In this document: positions 52,601 to 59,489 of the stretch, piece by piece
Numbering within the stretch: the first letter of the stretch is position 1
Layout of the letters: each line of letters opens with the position of its first letter
From: an uncultured Eubacteriales bacterium
GTDB lineage: Bacteria > Bacillota > Clostridia > Christensenellales > Borkfalkiaceae
Assembly (NCBI GenBank): GCA_900548285.1
Contig: URKE01000004.1
Span: forward strand, 1-61,793
DNA length: 61,793 nucleotides
Reading direction: 5' to 3'
Notes under the pieces: model-generated
The model's database searches: none
What the model saw: only the letters and a program-made list of their open reading frames with translations
Told to the model about the DNA's origin: nothing
Position numbers and translations under genes: made by a program

Positions 52601-54793
52601 CGAATACGGGTTATTTTCCTCGTTGATCGCTATCCCCGCCGTGGACATCATCAACTGGTTCGTAAGGTTTTTTATTTGTTTTTCGGTGAGTTCGTCGCCG
52701 TAACCGTCCTTAAGATACTGACGGATAAGAACGACGATGCCGCAGAGGTTGGGGCAAGCCATCGAAGTTCCCGAAAGTTTGCCGTATCTGTATTCGTCGC
52801 CGTCCCTGCCCGGGATAGCCGATTTTATGTTTCCGCCGTGAGCGGTGATTTCGGGTTTGATGCCGAGCGAGGGCGTGGGGCCCCAACTCGAGAAGTCCGA
52901 CATGAACGGACCGGCAAGATTCTCCTCGTCGAAGAAGAGCGAGCCTTGCGATTTTTTCGCAAGTTCTCTTCCGTCGTCCCTCGAAATGGAAATCGTGGGG
53001 ATGTGCCACTTATTACCCATCGACATCGTGATATCGCCGTCGATGTTGTTGTAGATTATGCAGGCGATCGCGCCGTACTCCGCCGCGATGTGCGCCTTGT
53101 CTTCGAAACTGTTCGTTCCTCTTTCGACAAGGACGATTTTGCCTTTGAGAACCTGCTTTTTAACTTCCGGATCGGTCATATCCGCGCCGGGGTTTTCCGC
53201 CTTGTAAGCGTTTACGAAATCCCTGTAACAAACGTCGTCGCCCGAGCCGGAAACGTGAACGTAAGTGAATTCGTTTTTACCGGGCGTAAGCGGCGTGCCG
53301 AGTTGTTTAAGATACGCCTTGAAATCCTCGAAGAAGTTGTTCTGCTCGATTTTCTGAAGGTCGTTCGACTCGTTATAGAAGAACATTTTTCCGTCGCTCG
53401 TTTCGATATAACGCGAACGCTCGCCGCTTATGGACGCAACCGACAAAGCCGCGTCGTAAGTGGAGGGCGAACCTACCGTTCCCGAATCGGGGTTGGTGAC
53501 CATGTTCGTGTTACCCTGCTCGCCGCCGAAGCCGGCGCTGTAACTGTTGCTCGCCGCGGTGATAAGGCTTATTCCGCTGTCGTTTATCGCGTCGTAAACT
53601 TTAGCGACGTTCGGCTTATCCGGATCTTCGTCGCATTCTCTCGAAAATCCGCAGGACGTGCCGAGCGACATGTTTATCGCGTCGACTTTAAATCTTACGG
53701 CGTCCTCGAGAGCGGCGATTATATCTTCGGTTTTTCCGCCGCTGTCAAGATCGGGGAAAACTTTCATGAGGACGAGTTGCGTATCCGGAGCGATTCCGTG
53801 AATAACTTCGTCGTCGCCGGCGATGATGCCCGCAACGTGCGTTCCGTGTTCGCTGTCGTAGGGGAAAACGTCGGGGTCTTTATCGGCGTAATCGTAAGCA
53901 AAAGGAATCTTTTGGCTGTAATAAACGTCCTTTACTTTAAGACCTTTCGTAGTCTGCCCCGCTTTGAGATCGGCAAGTTTCACCGCTCCGCCCTCTACGT
54001 TTTTAACTTCGAGTTCGCTCGTACTGTCGGTTTTCGCGATGACGAGTTTATCTTCTTTGCCTTCGTAATCGCGGGCGAAAACTCTGTGACTCATATCGAA
54101 ACCCGAATCGAGAACGGCGGTTACCGTTCCGAGTCCTGTGTATTTGCTGGTATTGTTGTAAATACCGGTGTTTTCGTCGATATCGACCACGTTGAGCGGA
54201 TTCGCCGAAGAATCGGTCATCTGCGTTTCGACGCGATTATACGTATCGGAAAGCGAAACCGACTTTACGCCGGCGGTTTTTTCGATTTTTTCAAGATTGC
54301 CGTAAACGGTGTTCACGGCGAACGCGTTTAAAACGGTCGTATACCTATACTCCACGCCCGTTATCAATCCGCTTGCCTGAAGAGCGGAAATAACCGCGTT
54401 CTGTTTTTTGACGATGTCGGATTCCTGAACTTCTCCTGCGAACGACTCGGCGTATTCCGAAACCGATTTCGTTTCGGTTTTTCCGCCGTTGAAAGTTTCG
54501 ATGAGCGATTCGCCGTCGACGGCTACCATAACGACTACTTCGTCGGTATCCTTGTATCCTCCGTTTTCGATGAGGTATTGCGCTTTGATCTGCGACATAA
54601 CCTGATCCTGCGTGAGTTTATCGCCGTATTTGATCACGTTGAGCGCGGTGGAAGAGGAAGCGCTCCCCGTCACCGTGGTCTGCGATTGCGACGGCGTTAC
54701 TCCGTTTCCTTTTCCGTTCGCCGTGAGCGCGACGCCGATAACGGTTGCCGACATGCACAATGCGGTGATTGCAGAAATAATCTTGATTCGCAT
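46607..54793 (-). CDS. Giant secreted subtilisin with BspA-type leucine-rich repeats
   Basis: 2728 residues. A signal peptide (MRIKIISAITALCMSATVIG) is followed by an inhibitor-like propeptide (to about 190). The S8 protease domain has Asp229 (VLDSGFD), His316 (DSEHGTHVAG), Asn416 (AASNS) and Ser677 (LSGTSMAC), with a PA domain inserted near 540-620, as in lactocepin/C5a-peptidase enzymes. Fn3-like domains follow (about 740-1250), then Big2-type domains (about 1290-1490), then a long run of BspA-type LRR_5 repeats to about 2480, each like IGDYAFENCEVLETITLP. The C-terminus is Ala/Glu/Asn-rich, then LPQSF, a hydrophobic segment and VKRFF, a layout like a sortase signal without TG. First gene of the operon. 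Probably a host- or diet-protein degrading surface protease. Confidence 0.92.
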   Translation of the reverse strand: MRIKIISAITALCMSATVIGVALTANGKGNGVTPSQSQTTVTGSASSSTALNVIKYGDKLTQDQVMSQIKAQYLIENGGYKDTDEVVVMVAVDGESLIETFNGGKTETKSVSEYAESFAGEVQESDIVKKQNAVISALQASGLITGVEYRYTTVLNAFAVNTVYGNLEKIEKTAGVKSVSLSDTYNRVETQMTDSSANPLNVVDIDENTGIYNNTSKYTGLGTVTAVLDSGFDMSHRVFARDYEGKEDKLVIAKTDSTSELEVKNVEGGAVKLADLKAGQTTKGLKVKDVYYSQKIPFAYDYADKDPDVFPYDSEHGTHVAGIIAGDDEVIHGIAPDTQLVLMKVFPDLDSGGKTEDIIAALEDAVRFKVDAINMSLGTSCGFSRECDEDPDKPNVAKVYDAINDSGISLITAASNSYSAGFGGEQGNTNMVTNPDSGTVGSPSTYDAALSVASISGERSRYIETSDGKMFFYNESNDLQKIEQNNFFEDFKAYLKQLGTPLTPGKNEFTYVHVSGSGDDVCYRDFVNAYKAENPGADMTDPEVKKQVLKGKIVLVERGTNSFEDKAHIAAEYGAIACIIYNNIDGDITMSMGNKWHIPTISISRDDGRELAKKSQGSLFFDEENLAGPFMSDFSSWGPTPSLGIKPEITAHGGNIKSAIPGRDGDEYRYGKLSGTSMACPNLCGIVVLIRQYLKDGYGDELTEKQIKNLTNQLMMSTAGIAINEENNPYSPRKQGAGLADIGRTTTTKGYVTVDGSDRSKLELGDDPTRSGIYTMNFNVVNMSETDLVYDFSLVGMTESVSTSDDKFVAETPHILGNTFKAEFEGGDGNVSGNKITVNGNASGTNANEWNSVKVKVTYTLSADDRKYIDDRFPYGMYVEGFIKLANADSQGVSLNAPFLAFYGDWTEAPMFDKTYYEVETTAHDPSISDDDKVKADYYATTPYGKYFYNYMIPLGTYLYDIDTSKYGEIPATEEKIAISDTLGAIDGISVVLAGLLRGAKQMKFTLTDKITGEELWNHIDYNALKSFSQGGSPLPYYDYLKLDSAKVGLVNNRQYELKMVGSLDYGDGGAANNRRNSYSFDFTFDNEAPVIREVNYRKEYDSVDKKDRYYIDMVIYDNHYAMSVAPIAFTSSSTYKFITENPIPVVDATKGGDTKVSFEVTDMLDDILNDALIPNAFAFSVDDYALNSNIYICQLPGTRGDFKFTRTGEKDSSELLILPATEGEVVDLVQYLYTADETVGENREYAEYLDHLVWTSSNEDIVEVRQGIIKVKKPGRATVTVTEKWEGKQAVILINAKASSEGEAVAAALAEAGVKSAASEKLQSLKFSRYKTLFAFSKAAQTSDIGSTGDINYVNAGNGISMYPGEKIQLFEQMKPWYVSDRYELVYSTTNSSKVTVDKDGVVTAIAEGTSTIRLRARDKYSSKENDYSPINAAVVVTVKSPFVIENRTLVAYKGFGETVDGQEGVVKIPDDEGIIYIDSFAFCLYTTDRNVILEEDDYDSNKVPSYNDKITKVIIPEGVEEIRKYAFYNCSSLEEVILPSTVKYIREFSFALDKSLKNIGIADADGNVIPGQLNKEAIVIGAQAFRKCENLGVIDLSNIYAVGDYAFEGCSSLKTVNLKNLRNTGINAFQNCTGLESVRMNEDGHTKLSEAMFVNSGLTSVTIYEKTEIPKNCFANCYELRSVKIANSLLSIGDGAFSRCVSLTDFAYGDGVTVDKFGGGVFLNATGLVKFALPEGRTSLGVSCFGMDETDSMLISRFGKKDPEKLRSKLTTLVFGTTTKLESIGGSAFDGTKLSTFEVGSNNDYGVADGGKILTSKDGKTYYLAAIGADFGTLTIGGGVNTIASGAFSGTNVKKLTIENPELTIGDYAFENCEVLETITLPKDGRIVVGNYAFADTAVTLKQDPTTGNKSNVFSTLEVINSESIASLGDYAFGISGIQSLTLKLENGATIGEGAFYGSVIKSLTIYVGDGVEKTTLDGKGSAMVAGSIGAGALRQCGKLAELNFLRIDGTNGILDLGATVFAMSTSLSSVTFNNVVDKIPVQAFYACSNLNSVKLYGVKEIGNYAFTACSSLVSVELTKAGETGVLETIGDGAFSGNKVSASSSNGPQFTGIDLPDSLRYIGEGAFLGAGLKKITIPEKVTFDSDADSKDGDPAEMLHTNGNYVFFACASLDEVVLPKSLKKVGKYMFGRCDSLRKVNLENVEYIGEYAFAQTAVSARKVESLLQTIDLSSAKEVGEAAFINCYAINSTVYADNLTKIGAYAFNGTNLKGFYAYALEEIGEYAFAGIENVNFDRFVVTENLRKVGSAAFFGCKYLERFTNNSGNDGFDAAVNVGDNVIIDKGSLYTKMDNGKWQLSCTPARLSDENHKKIAELEVMEGTYRIDAFAAAGNKNFENIILPESLAFIGNYAFYYNLGANEKLKDELTVYFSSYKAPALENNYNSNISLDEKAKGYGMLHAFPDIFKTELCYCNFIDVLGKYDKIGIVLPGNKVLEGYDSLVYQTYFDVENAMISDKIAMNTNTATFVENAKQLDEIMKNGEVTLDNEAMINAAVAAMNASGQKADCLEFGITEEQWNAYENIVNEAKERIRLIKVGKASEKLKSIEGEINALPENFDMANLEDLRALAAKIAELTPENKVILNMTKYYAFYSSFSDYVRSAEKEADAIFAATGYKFKNQDEEAAAEQANAEETANAAETANAAEAALPQSFPLILGLAAVALVKRFF

Positions 54794-54918
54794 TTTTACT
54801 CCTTTTGCCTTTGTTTTACTGTTTTACGTTTATGCTTGTTATATGCAACGAAGCGTTTCCGCTCCGGGGTTATTATTCCGAAGTTTTACAACCTTGATTG
54901 CATAAATTTCCATATTAT

Positions 54919-54947
54919 ACTATACTAAAAAAAATAAGGTTTGTCAA
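54919..54947 (-). promoter_or_regulatory. Promoter of the surface-protein operon
   Basis: Minus strand TTGACA (54942-54947), 17 nt, TATAGT (54919-54924). The leader is about 120 nt. No other equally good promoter is seen before 35535, so five genes may depend on it. Confidence 0.8.
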
Positions 54948-55177
54948 ACGACTGATTATCAACATAGTTTGGCAATATTTATATTAGTTATAAGAAAATT
55001 TTATACTTGTTTTGCCCTGTTTTCACGTTGGGGTTCACGGTCGCGTTTACCCGCCGAAAACGTATAATTGAATGAATATTTTGCATTATTATTCATTTCT
55101 GACAACAATTTGCATTGTCGAATCGATATATGCTCACATATTCACGCGTGGTTTTTGCTACAATCGACGCCGCAAAG

Positions 55178-55206
55178 TTGATAAAAAAATTTTTTCGTGT
55201 TATAAT
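55178..55206 (+). promoter_or_regulatory. Promoter of deoD
   Basis: TTGATA (55178-55183), 17 nt, TATAAT (55201-55206). The transcript leader of about 98 nt contains the three repeats at 55208-55271. Confidence 0.8.
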
Positions 55207-55207
55207 A

Positions 55208-55271
55208 TTTCCGGTTGCGGAATTTCGGTATAACGTTTCCGGTTGCGGAATAATATTTCCGATTGCGGAAT
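55208..55271 (+). repeat. Three 16-bp direct repeats in the deoD leader
   Basis: TTTCCGRTTGCGGAAT occurs at 55208-55223, 55236-55251 and 55256-55271. Each is a small palindrome (TTCCG...CGGAA), so the leader RNA can form three short hairpins, or the DNA can bind a dimeric repressor right after the -10 box. Which applies is not decided by the sequence. Confidence 0.7.
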
Positions 55272-55310
55272 TCCGGACAGCCGACGCAAAAAAAAGACAG
55301 GGAGCAAAAA

Positions 55311-56090
55311 ATGACCGAAATAATAAACGATAAAACGCCCACGCCAAACGATAAAACGCCCACGCCAAACGATAAAACGCCCACGCCGCATATCGGAGCG
55401 AAAAAAGGCGATTTTGCAAAGACCGTGCTTATGCCCGGCGACCCGATGAGGGCAAAATTCATCGCCGAAAACTATCTCGAGAACGCCGTTTTGGTCAACA
55501 AAGTGCGCGGCGCTTACGGCTATACGGGGTTTTACAAAGGCAAACCCGTTTCCGTGATGACCTCGGGAATGGGGCAACCCTCCATGGGGATATATTCCTA
55601 CGAACTTTTCCGGTTTTACGGCGTGGAAAACATCATCAGAATCGGCTCTTGCGGAAGTTTCGACAAGGACCTTCACTTAAAAGATCTCGTTATCGCGCTC
55701 GGCGCTTGCTCGAGCGGAAACTTCGCCGAGCAATACGGTCTGCCCGGGGAATTCGCCCCGATTGCGGATTTCGGTTTGGCAAAACTCGCGGCGGAAGAAT
55801 GTGAAAAACGCGGCGTGAACCATAAAATCGGCAACGTTCTCTGCTCGGAATATTTTTACGACGACGGCAACACACAACTCGAATGGACGAAGATGGGCGT
55901 GCTCGGAGTGGAAATGGAATCCGCCGCGCTATACTGCACTGCCGCAAGGCTCGGAAAAAAAGCCCTTTGCATATGCGCCGTGAGCGACTCGTTCGTTTAC
56001 CCCGACGAAACCCTCGCCGCCAAAGAGCGTGAAAAATCTTTCGACAATCTTATCGGAACGGCTTTGGAAATCGCCGCGAAAATTTCGTGA
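55311..56090 (+). CDS. deoD: Purine nucleoside phosphorylase (DeoD type)
   Basis: 259 residues. Phosphorolysis of purine nucleosides to base and ribose-1-phosphate in the cytoplasm. Family motifs: HIGAKKGDFAKTVLMPGDP near 26-44, IRIGSCG near 106-112, GVEMESAALY near 202-211 and the catalytic Asp in VSDSF near 224. The start ATG follows AGGGAG. The N-terminus is unusual: before the normal PHIGAKKGDF start lie three copies of NDKTPTP, encoded by three 21-bp tandem repeats (55326-55388). Usual DeoD has only a few residues there. The His of the PHIG start contributes to phosphate/ribose binding in the hexamer, so the added tail lies close to the active site. Confidence 0.95.
   Translation: MTEIINDKTPTPNDKTPTPNDKTPTPHIGAKKGDFAKTVLMPGDPMRAKFIAENYLENAVLVNKVRGAYGYTGFYKGKPVSVMTSGMGQPSMGIYSYELFRFYGVENIIRIGSCGSFDKDLHLKDLVIALGACSSGNFAEQYGLPGEFAPIADFGLAKLAAEECEKRGVNHKIGNVLCSEYFYDDGNTQLEWTKMGVLGVEMESAALYCTAARLGKKALCICAVSDSFVYPDETLAAKEREKSFDNLIGTALEIAAKIS
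55326..55388 (+). repeat. In-frame 21-bp tandem repeat in deoD
   Basis: AACGATAAAACGCCCACGCC plus A/G occurs three times head to tail with a single base change in the last copy. It encodes NDKTPTP each time. Near-identity suggests recent slippage expansion. Confidence 0.85.
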
Positions 56091-56245
56091 CGCTTGCCGT
56101 TGAAATATTTTACGTTCGCCGGACTTTCCGCCGGGAAATTAAAAACGTCGCAAAAAGTCGATTTATTGCGCCGCAAAATTCGACGTTAATCGACTTATAA
56201 GCACATTTACATATTATAACGAACTATTTTTAAAGGTGTTTGACG

Positions 56246-56830
56246 ATGATGAGTTTTATCAATTCGTTCGATCTCGCCGCCGCGGAATTCGCCGCAGCGA
56301 TTGCAAAAAATTGCGGATTTTTAACCATGCCGCTGAAAATAATCACGCTATCCGGAACGGCGGGCGCGGTTTTTATCGTCGCAGCGGCGACGCTGATTAT
56401 ATTTCAAAGGACGCGAACGACGGGAATTAAAGCGGGCGGGGCGTTGCTTATCGGATTTATTTTTACGAACCTGCTTCTGAAAAACATAATCGCCCGTCCG
56501 CGCCCTTATGCGGACGCAACTTCGAGATTTTACGAAATCTGGCAAAGCGCGGGCGCGCTGAAAGAATCAGGCTTTTCTTTTCCGTCCGGTCACACGACGG
56601 CGGCGACCGCTTTCGGGGTTTCACTGTTTATTTCTTTGAATAAAAAATACTCGTGGGCTTTTCTGTTCATTCCGCTCGTTATGGGGTTCACGAGAATATA
56701 CTTCTGCGTTCATTACGCTTCCGACGTTCTGGGCGGAATCGTCGTCGGAACGACGGCGGCAATACTCTCGCAATCAGTATATGGTTTTATAATGAAAAAA
56801 TTATCGATTAACGCAAAAAATAGCAATTAA
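56246..56830 (+). CDS. PAP2-family membrane phosphatase
   Basis: 194 residues from ATG at 56246 (AAAGG upstream). Four or five membrane segments carry the three PAP2 motifs: KNIIARPRP (near 86-94), PSGHTTAA (near 115-122) and RIYFCVHYASDVLGG (near 151-165), with the catalytic His residues in PSGH and VHYASD. Such enzymes dephosphorylate undecaprenyl diphosphate or phosphatidylglycerol phosphate on the outer face of the membrane; which one is not clear. It stands alone after deoD (155 nt gap) and is flanked by two copies of TTAATCGACTTATA (56186-56199 and 56827-56840). Confidence 0.9.
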   Translation: MMSFINSFDLAAAEFAAAIAKNCGFLTMPLKIITLSGTAGAVFIVAAATLIIFQRTRTTGIKAGGALLIGFIFTNLLLKNIIARPRPYADATSRFYEIWQSAGALKESGFSFPSGHTTAATAFGVSLFISLNKKYSWAFLFIPLVMGFTRIYFCVHYASDVLGGIVVGTTAAILSQSVYGFIMKKLSINAKNSN

Positions 56831-56867
56831 TCGACTTATAGACGGATATTTGTAAATAAAAAAAGAA

Positions 56868-56904
56868 AAAAGTCCTGAAAACGTATTGTTTTCAAGACTT
56901 TTTT
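56868..56904. terminator. Bidirectional terminator between PAP2 gene and tRNA-Leu
   Basis: AAAAGTCCTGAAAAC / GTTTTCAAGACTTTT stem with one mismatch and T-runs on both strands. It ends the plus-strand PAP2 transcript and the minus-strand tRNA-Leu transcript. Confidence 0.85.
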
Positions 56905-56991
56905 TGGTGCGGGTAACAGGGGTTGAACCTGCACAACCTTGCGGTTATAAGAACCTGAATCTTACGCGTCTGCCAATTCCGCCATACCCGC
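56905..56991 (-). tRNA. tRNA-Leu(CAG)
   Basis: 87 nt with encoded CCA and the long variable arm AACCGCAAGGTT. Acceptor GCGGGTA/TACCCGC, anticodon loop TTCAGGT. Confidence 0.97.
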
Positions 56992-57076
56992 GTCAGCCAC
57001 TCGCCCGAACGATTTGTTACGGCAACAATCAGCGTTGCGATAAAATCAATCCGCGATAACGAATGAAATCCCTATT

Positions 57077-57105
57077 AATATAACAATTTAATTCGCTTTT
57101 GTCAA
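57077..57105 (-). promoter_or_regulatory. Promoter of tRNA-Leu
   Basis: Minus strand TTGACA (57100-57105), 17 nt, TATATT (57077-57082), about 85 nt before the tRNA 5' end. Confidence 0.75.
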
Positions 57106-57208
57106 GTTTTTTCGGACGTAAAAATCAAGTTTTTTCGGGCGCAAAAACAAGAACGACGGAAATATTTGTTTTTTGTTGAATTTTATGTAAAATCCGTGTA
57201 AAATAAAA

Positions 57209-57237
57209 TTGATTTCCGAAACGGATCATGCTATAAT
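57209..57237 (+). promoter_or_regulatory. Promoter of the EIIC-EAL gene
   Basis: TTGATT (57209-57214), 17 nt, TATAAT (57232-57237). The leader is about 45 nt with GGGGATAA before ATG. It probably also serves the GGDEF gene. Confidence 0.8.
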
Positions 57238-57288
57238 AATTATGTATATTAATCACAAACGATACGGAATCAACGCGGGGATAAGCAT

Positions 57289-59403
57289 ATGGGATTTATC
57301 GATAAAATCACAGAGCGAACGGTCAGAATAGAAAACAACAATACTTTTAAGAGTATTAAAACGGCTTTCGTTTCTCTTCTGCCCGTTTTCCTGACAGGCG
57401 CGGTCACGCTTGCCCTTCAGAACTTCCCGATCAACGCCGTACGCGAATTTGTTAACAGCGTTTTCAACGGATTTTTCTATCATTTTTTCAACATCGTCTA
57501 TACCGCTACTTACGGTTTTGCCTCGCTTTATCTCGTTATAACTCTCTCGTGTTGCCTTTCGCAGACAAAAACCGCTTACAAGGACGTTAAACTTTTTTGC
57601 ATTATCACGGCGGCGATATCCTATTTCGCCTCGCTCGGAAAAGTTATTCTGCAAAGCGACAAAGATATCGTTTCTTACATGAATATGTCGAATATTTTCC
57701 CGGCAATGATAACCACGATTGTTTCGACGAATCTCTTCTTCTTTTTCTATAAACTTTTCAATCGCGACAAACCCGAACATTCGACGACTTTCAGCCGTTC
57801 GCTCCGCTCGATTTTCCCGATTGCCGCGTGCGTTTCGATTTTCGCCGTGACAAGTTCGCTGATAGGTTTTTTATATGACGGCGGCTACAATATAAACGAC
57901 GTAATCCTCAATTTGCTAGCAAAGCCGTTCGAATCGATCGGCGCAACCTATTTCGGAGGACTTCTCATTGTGCTTGTCGAGTCCGTTTTGTGGTTCTTCG
58001 GCATACACGGCGACAACGTTTTCGACGGGCTTCTGAATTCGACGAACAGCGCGTTCGCCTTTTCCAACGGACAGATAACGACCGGGGCTTTTATCGACAC
58101 GTTCGCTCTTCTCGGCGGGTGCGGCGCGACGATCTGCTTGCTTATCGCGATTATTATCTTTTCTAAAATAAAAAAACGGAAAAAGCTTTGTCATCTCGCG
58201 GGGATTCCGCTGATCTTCAACATAAACGAATTTATCGTTTTCGGGTTACCGATAGTTTTAAACCCGATATACCTCGTTCCGTTCGTTTTAACGCCGCTCG
58301 TCTGCTACTCGATTGCGTATCTCGCGACCTTTACGGGAATCGTTCCGCAAATAGTCAACCCGGGCGTTCAGTGGACTACGCCCATAATCATCAGCGGATA
58401 CCGCGCGACGGGGTCGGTCATGGGAAGCGTTCTGCAGATTTTCCTGCTCGCCATAGGCGTGGCGATTTACGCGCCGTTCGTTCTGCTCGACAACAGAATT
58501 TCAAAAGAAAACGAAAAGGGATATCTCGACAAACTCACCGACATCTGCCGCTCGTGCGAAGCGCGCGGAGTTCCTTATTCTATCGCAGATCAAACTTATC
58601 CTCTGCGTTCGTTTGAGGACGACGTTACTTCCGCGCTTTTCGACGCTATAAGAGAACGCAACGTTCACGTTAAATATCAACCGCAGGTCAAAAACGGAAA
58701 AGTCGTTGCGGCGGAAGCGCTTCTGAGATTTTCTTATAACGAAACGGGATATTTATATCCGCCGCTCGTCATTGCGATAGCGCTCAAAAACAACCTGTTC
58801 AAAGAACTTTCGCAAGAGATAGTACGCCGCGCGATAACGGATCTCAAAGGCTTGCAACAAACGCAACCCGATTTTAAAATAGCGGTCAACCTTAATCTCG
58901 ACCTGCTTATGGATAACGAATTCCGAACTTGGCTCATTGAGTCGGTACGCAACTCCGACCTTACGCCCGGCACGTTCGGCGTTGAAATAACGGAGGACTC
59001 GAATTTTTCCGAAACCGACGATTACGAGGGCGTTTTCAACGAACTGAAAGCCGAACATATCAGATTGTTTATGGACGACTTCTCTATGGGGCATACTTCC
59101 ATTTCGATATTGCAAAAGAGTTATTTCGACTTTATAAAAATAGACGGAAAACTCATAAAACAAATCGAAAACGAAAGAATTCAGAGCATCGTTTCATCTA
59201 TCGCGAAACTCGGAAAAGACCTGAACTTCAAAGTCATCGCGGAATACGTCGAAACGCAGAAACAAAGAGATATTCTCCTCTCTCTGGGGTGCGATATCTT
59301 CCAAGGGTATTTATATTATAAAGACGTTGAAATAAACGACTTAGACGATATTTTACAAAAAGAAAAAACACAAACAGAAACCAACGTGAAAAACGCCGGG
59401 TAA
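57289..59403 (+). CDS. PTS IIC-like membrane domain fused to EAL phosphodiesterase
   Basis: 704 residues. Residues 1-400 are a IIC domain of the lactose/cellobiose (lichenan) class with about ten membrane segments, including WFFGIHGDN (236-243) and FNINEFIVFGLPIVLNP (310-326), the sugar-site motifs (usually NEP, here NEF). No IIA or IIB domain is fused or encoded nearby, so transport by phosphorylation is unlikely; a sensor role is inferred. Residues 440-695 form an EAL domain with EAL (476-478), Asn534, ExTE (566-569), Asp596-Asp597, Lys617, AEYVE (651-655) and Gln672, so the metal and catalytic residues appear complete and cyclic-di-GMP hydrolysis is expected. It precedes a GGDEF gene by 86 nt. 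Confidence 0.93.
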   Translation: MGFIDKITERTVRIENNNTFKSIKTAFVSLLPVFLTGAVTLALQNFPINAVREFVNSVFNGFFYHFFNIVYTATYGFASLYLVITLSCCLSQTKTAYKDVKLFCIITAAISYFASLGKVILQSDKDIVSYMNMSNIFPAMITTIVSTNLFFFFYKLFNRDKPEHSTTFSRSLRSIFPIAACVSIFAVTSSLIGFLYDGGYNINDVILNLLAKPFESIGATYFGGLLIVLVESVLWFFGIHGDNVFDGLLNSTNSAFAFSNGQITTGAFIDTFALLGGCGATICLLIAIIIFSKIKKRKKLCHLAGIPLIFNINEFIVFGLPIVLNPIYLVPFVLTPLVCYSIAYLATFTGIVPQIVNPGVQWTTPIIISGYRATGSVMGSVLQIFLLAIGVAIYAPFVLLDNRISKENEKGYLDKLTDICRSCEARGVPYSIADQTYPLRSFEDDVTSALFDAIRERNVHVKYQPQVKNGKVVAAEALLRFSYNETGYLYPPLVIAIALKNNLFKELSQEIVRRAITDLKGLQQTQPDFKIAVNLNLDLLMDNEFRTWLIESVRNSDLTPGTFGVEITEDSNFSETDDYEGVFNELKAEHIRLFMDDFSMGHTSISILQKSYFDFIKIDGKLIKQIENERIQSIVSSIAKLGKDLNFKVIAEYVETQKQRDILLSLGCDIFQGYLYYKDVEINDLDDILQKEKTQTETNVKNAG

Positions 59404-59489
59404 ACCGACTTTGACGAACCGCCGTATCCGACGGACGTTTATCTTCAGTTTGACCGTGTAAATATGAAATTTACGTTGAAATATTCAGG

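Noticed and set aside
51434..54331. 965-residue open frame on the plus strand
   Set aside because: It is the antisense shadow of the subtilisin gene, with Arg/Val/Phe-rich composition, no ribosome site and no domain.
57253..57780. 175-residue open frame on the minus strand over the EIIC-EAL start
   Set aside because: It covers the promoter and start of a well supported gene and has no ribosome site or recognisable features.
57289..58500. Functional sugar PTS permease
   Set aside because: No IIA or IIB domain is fused or encoded nearby, and the domain is followed directly by EAL; a sensor role fits better.
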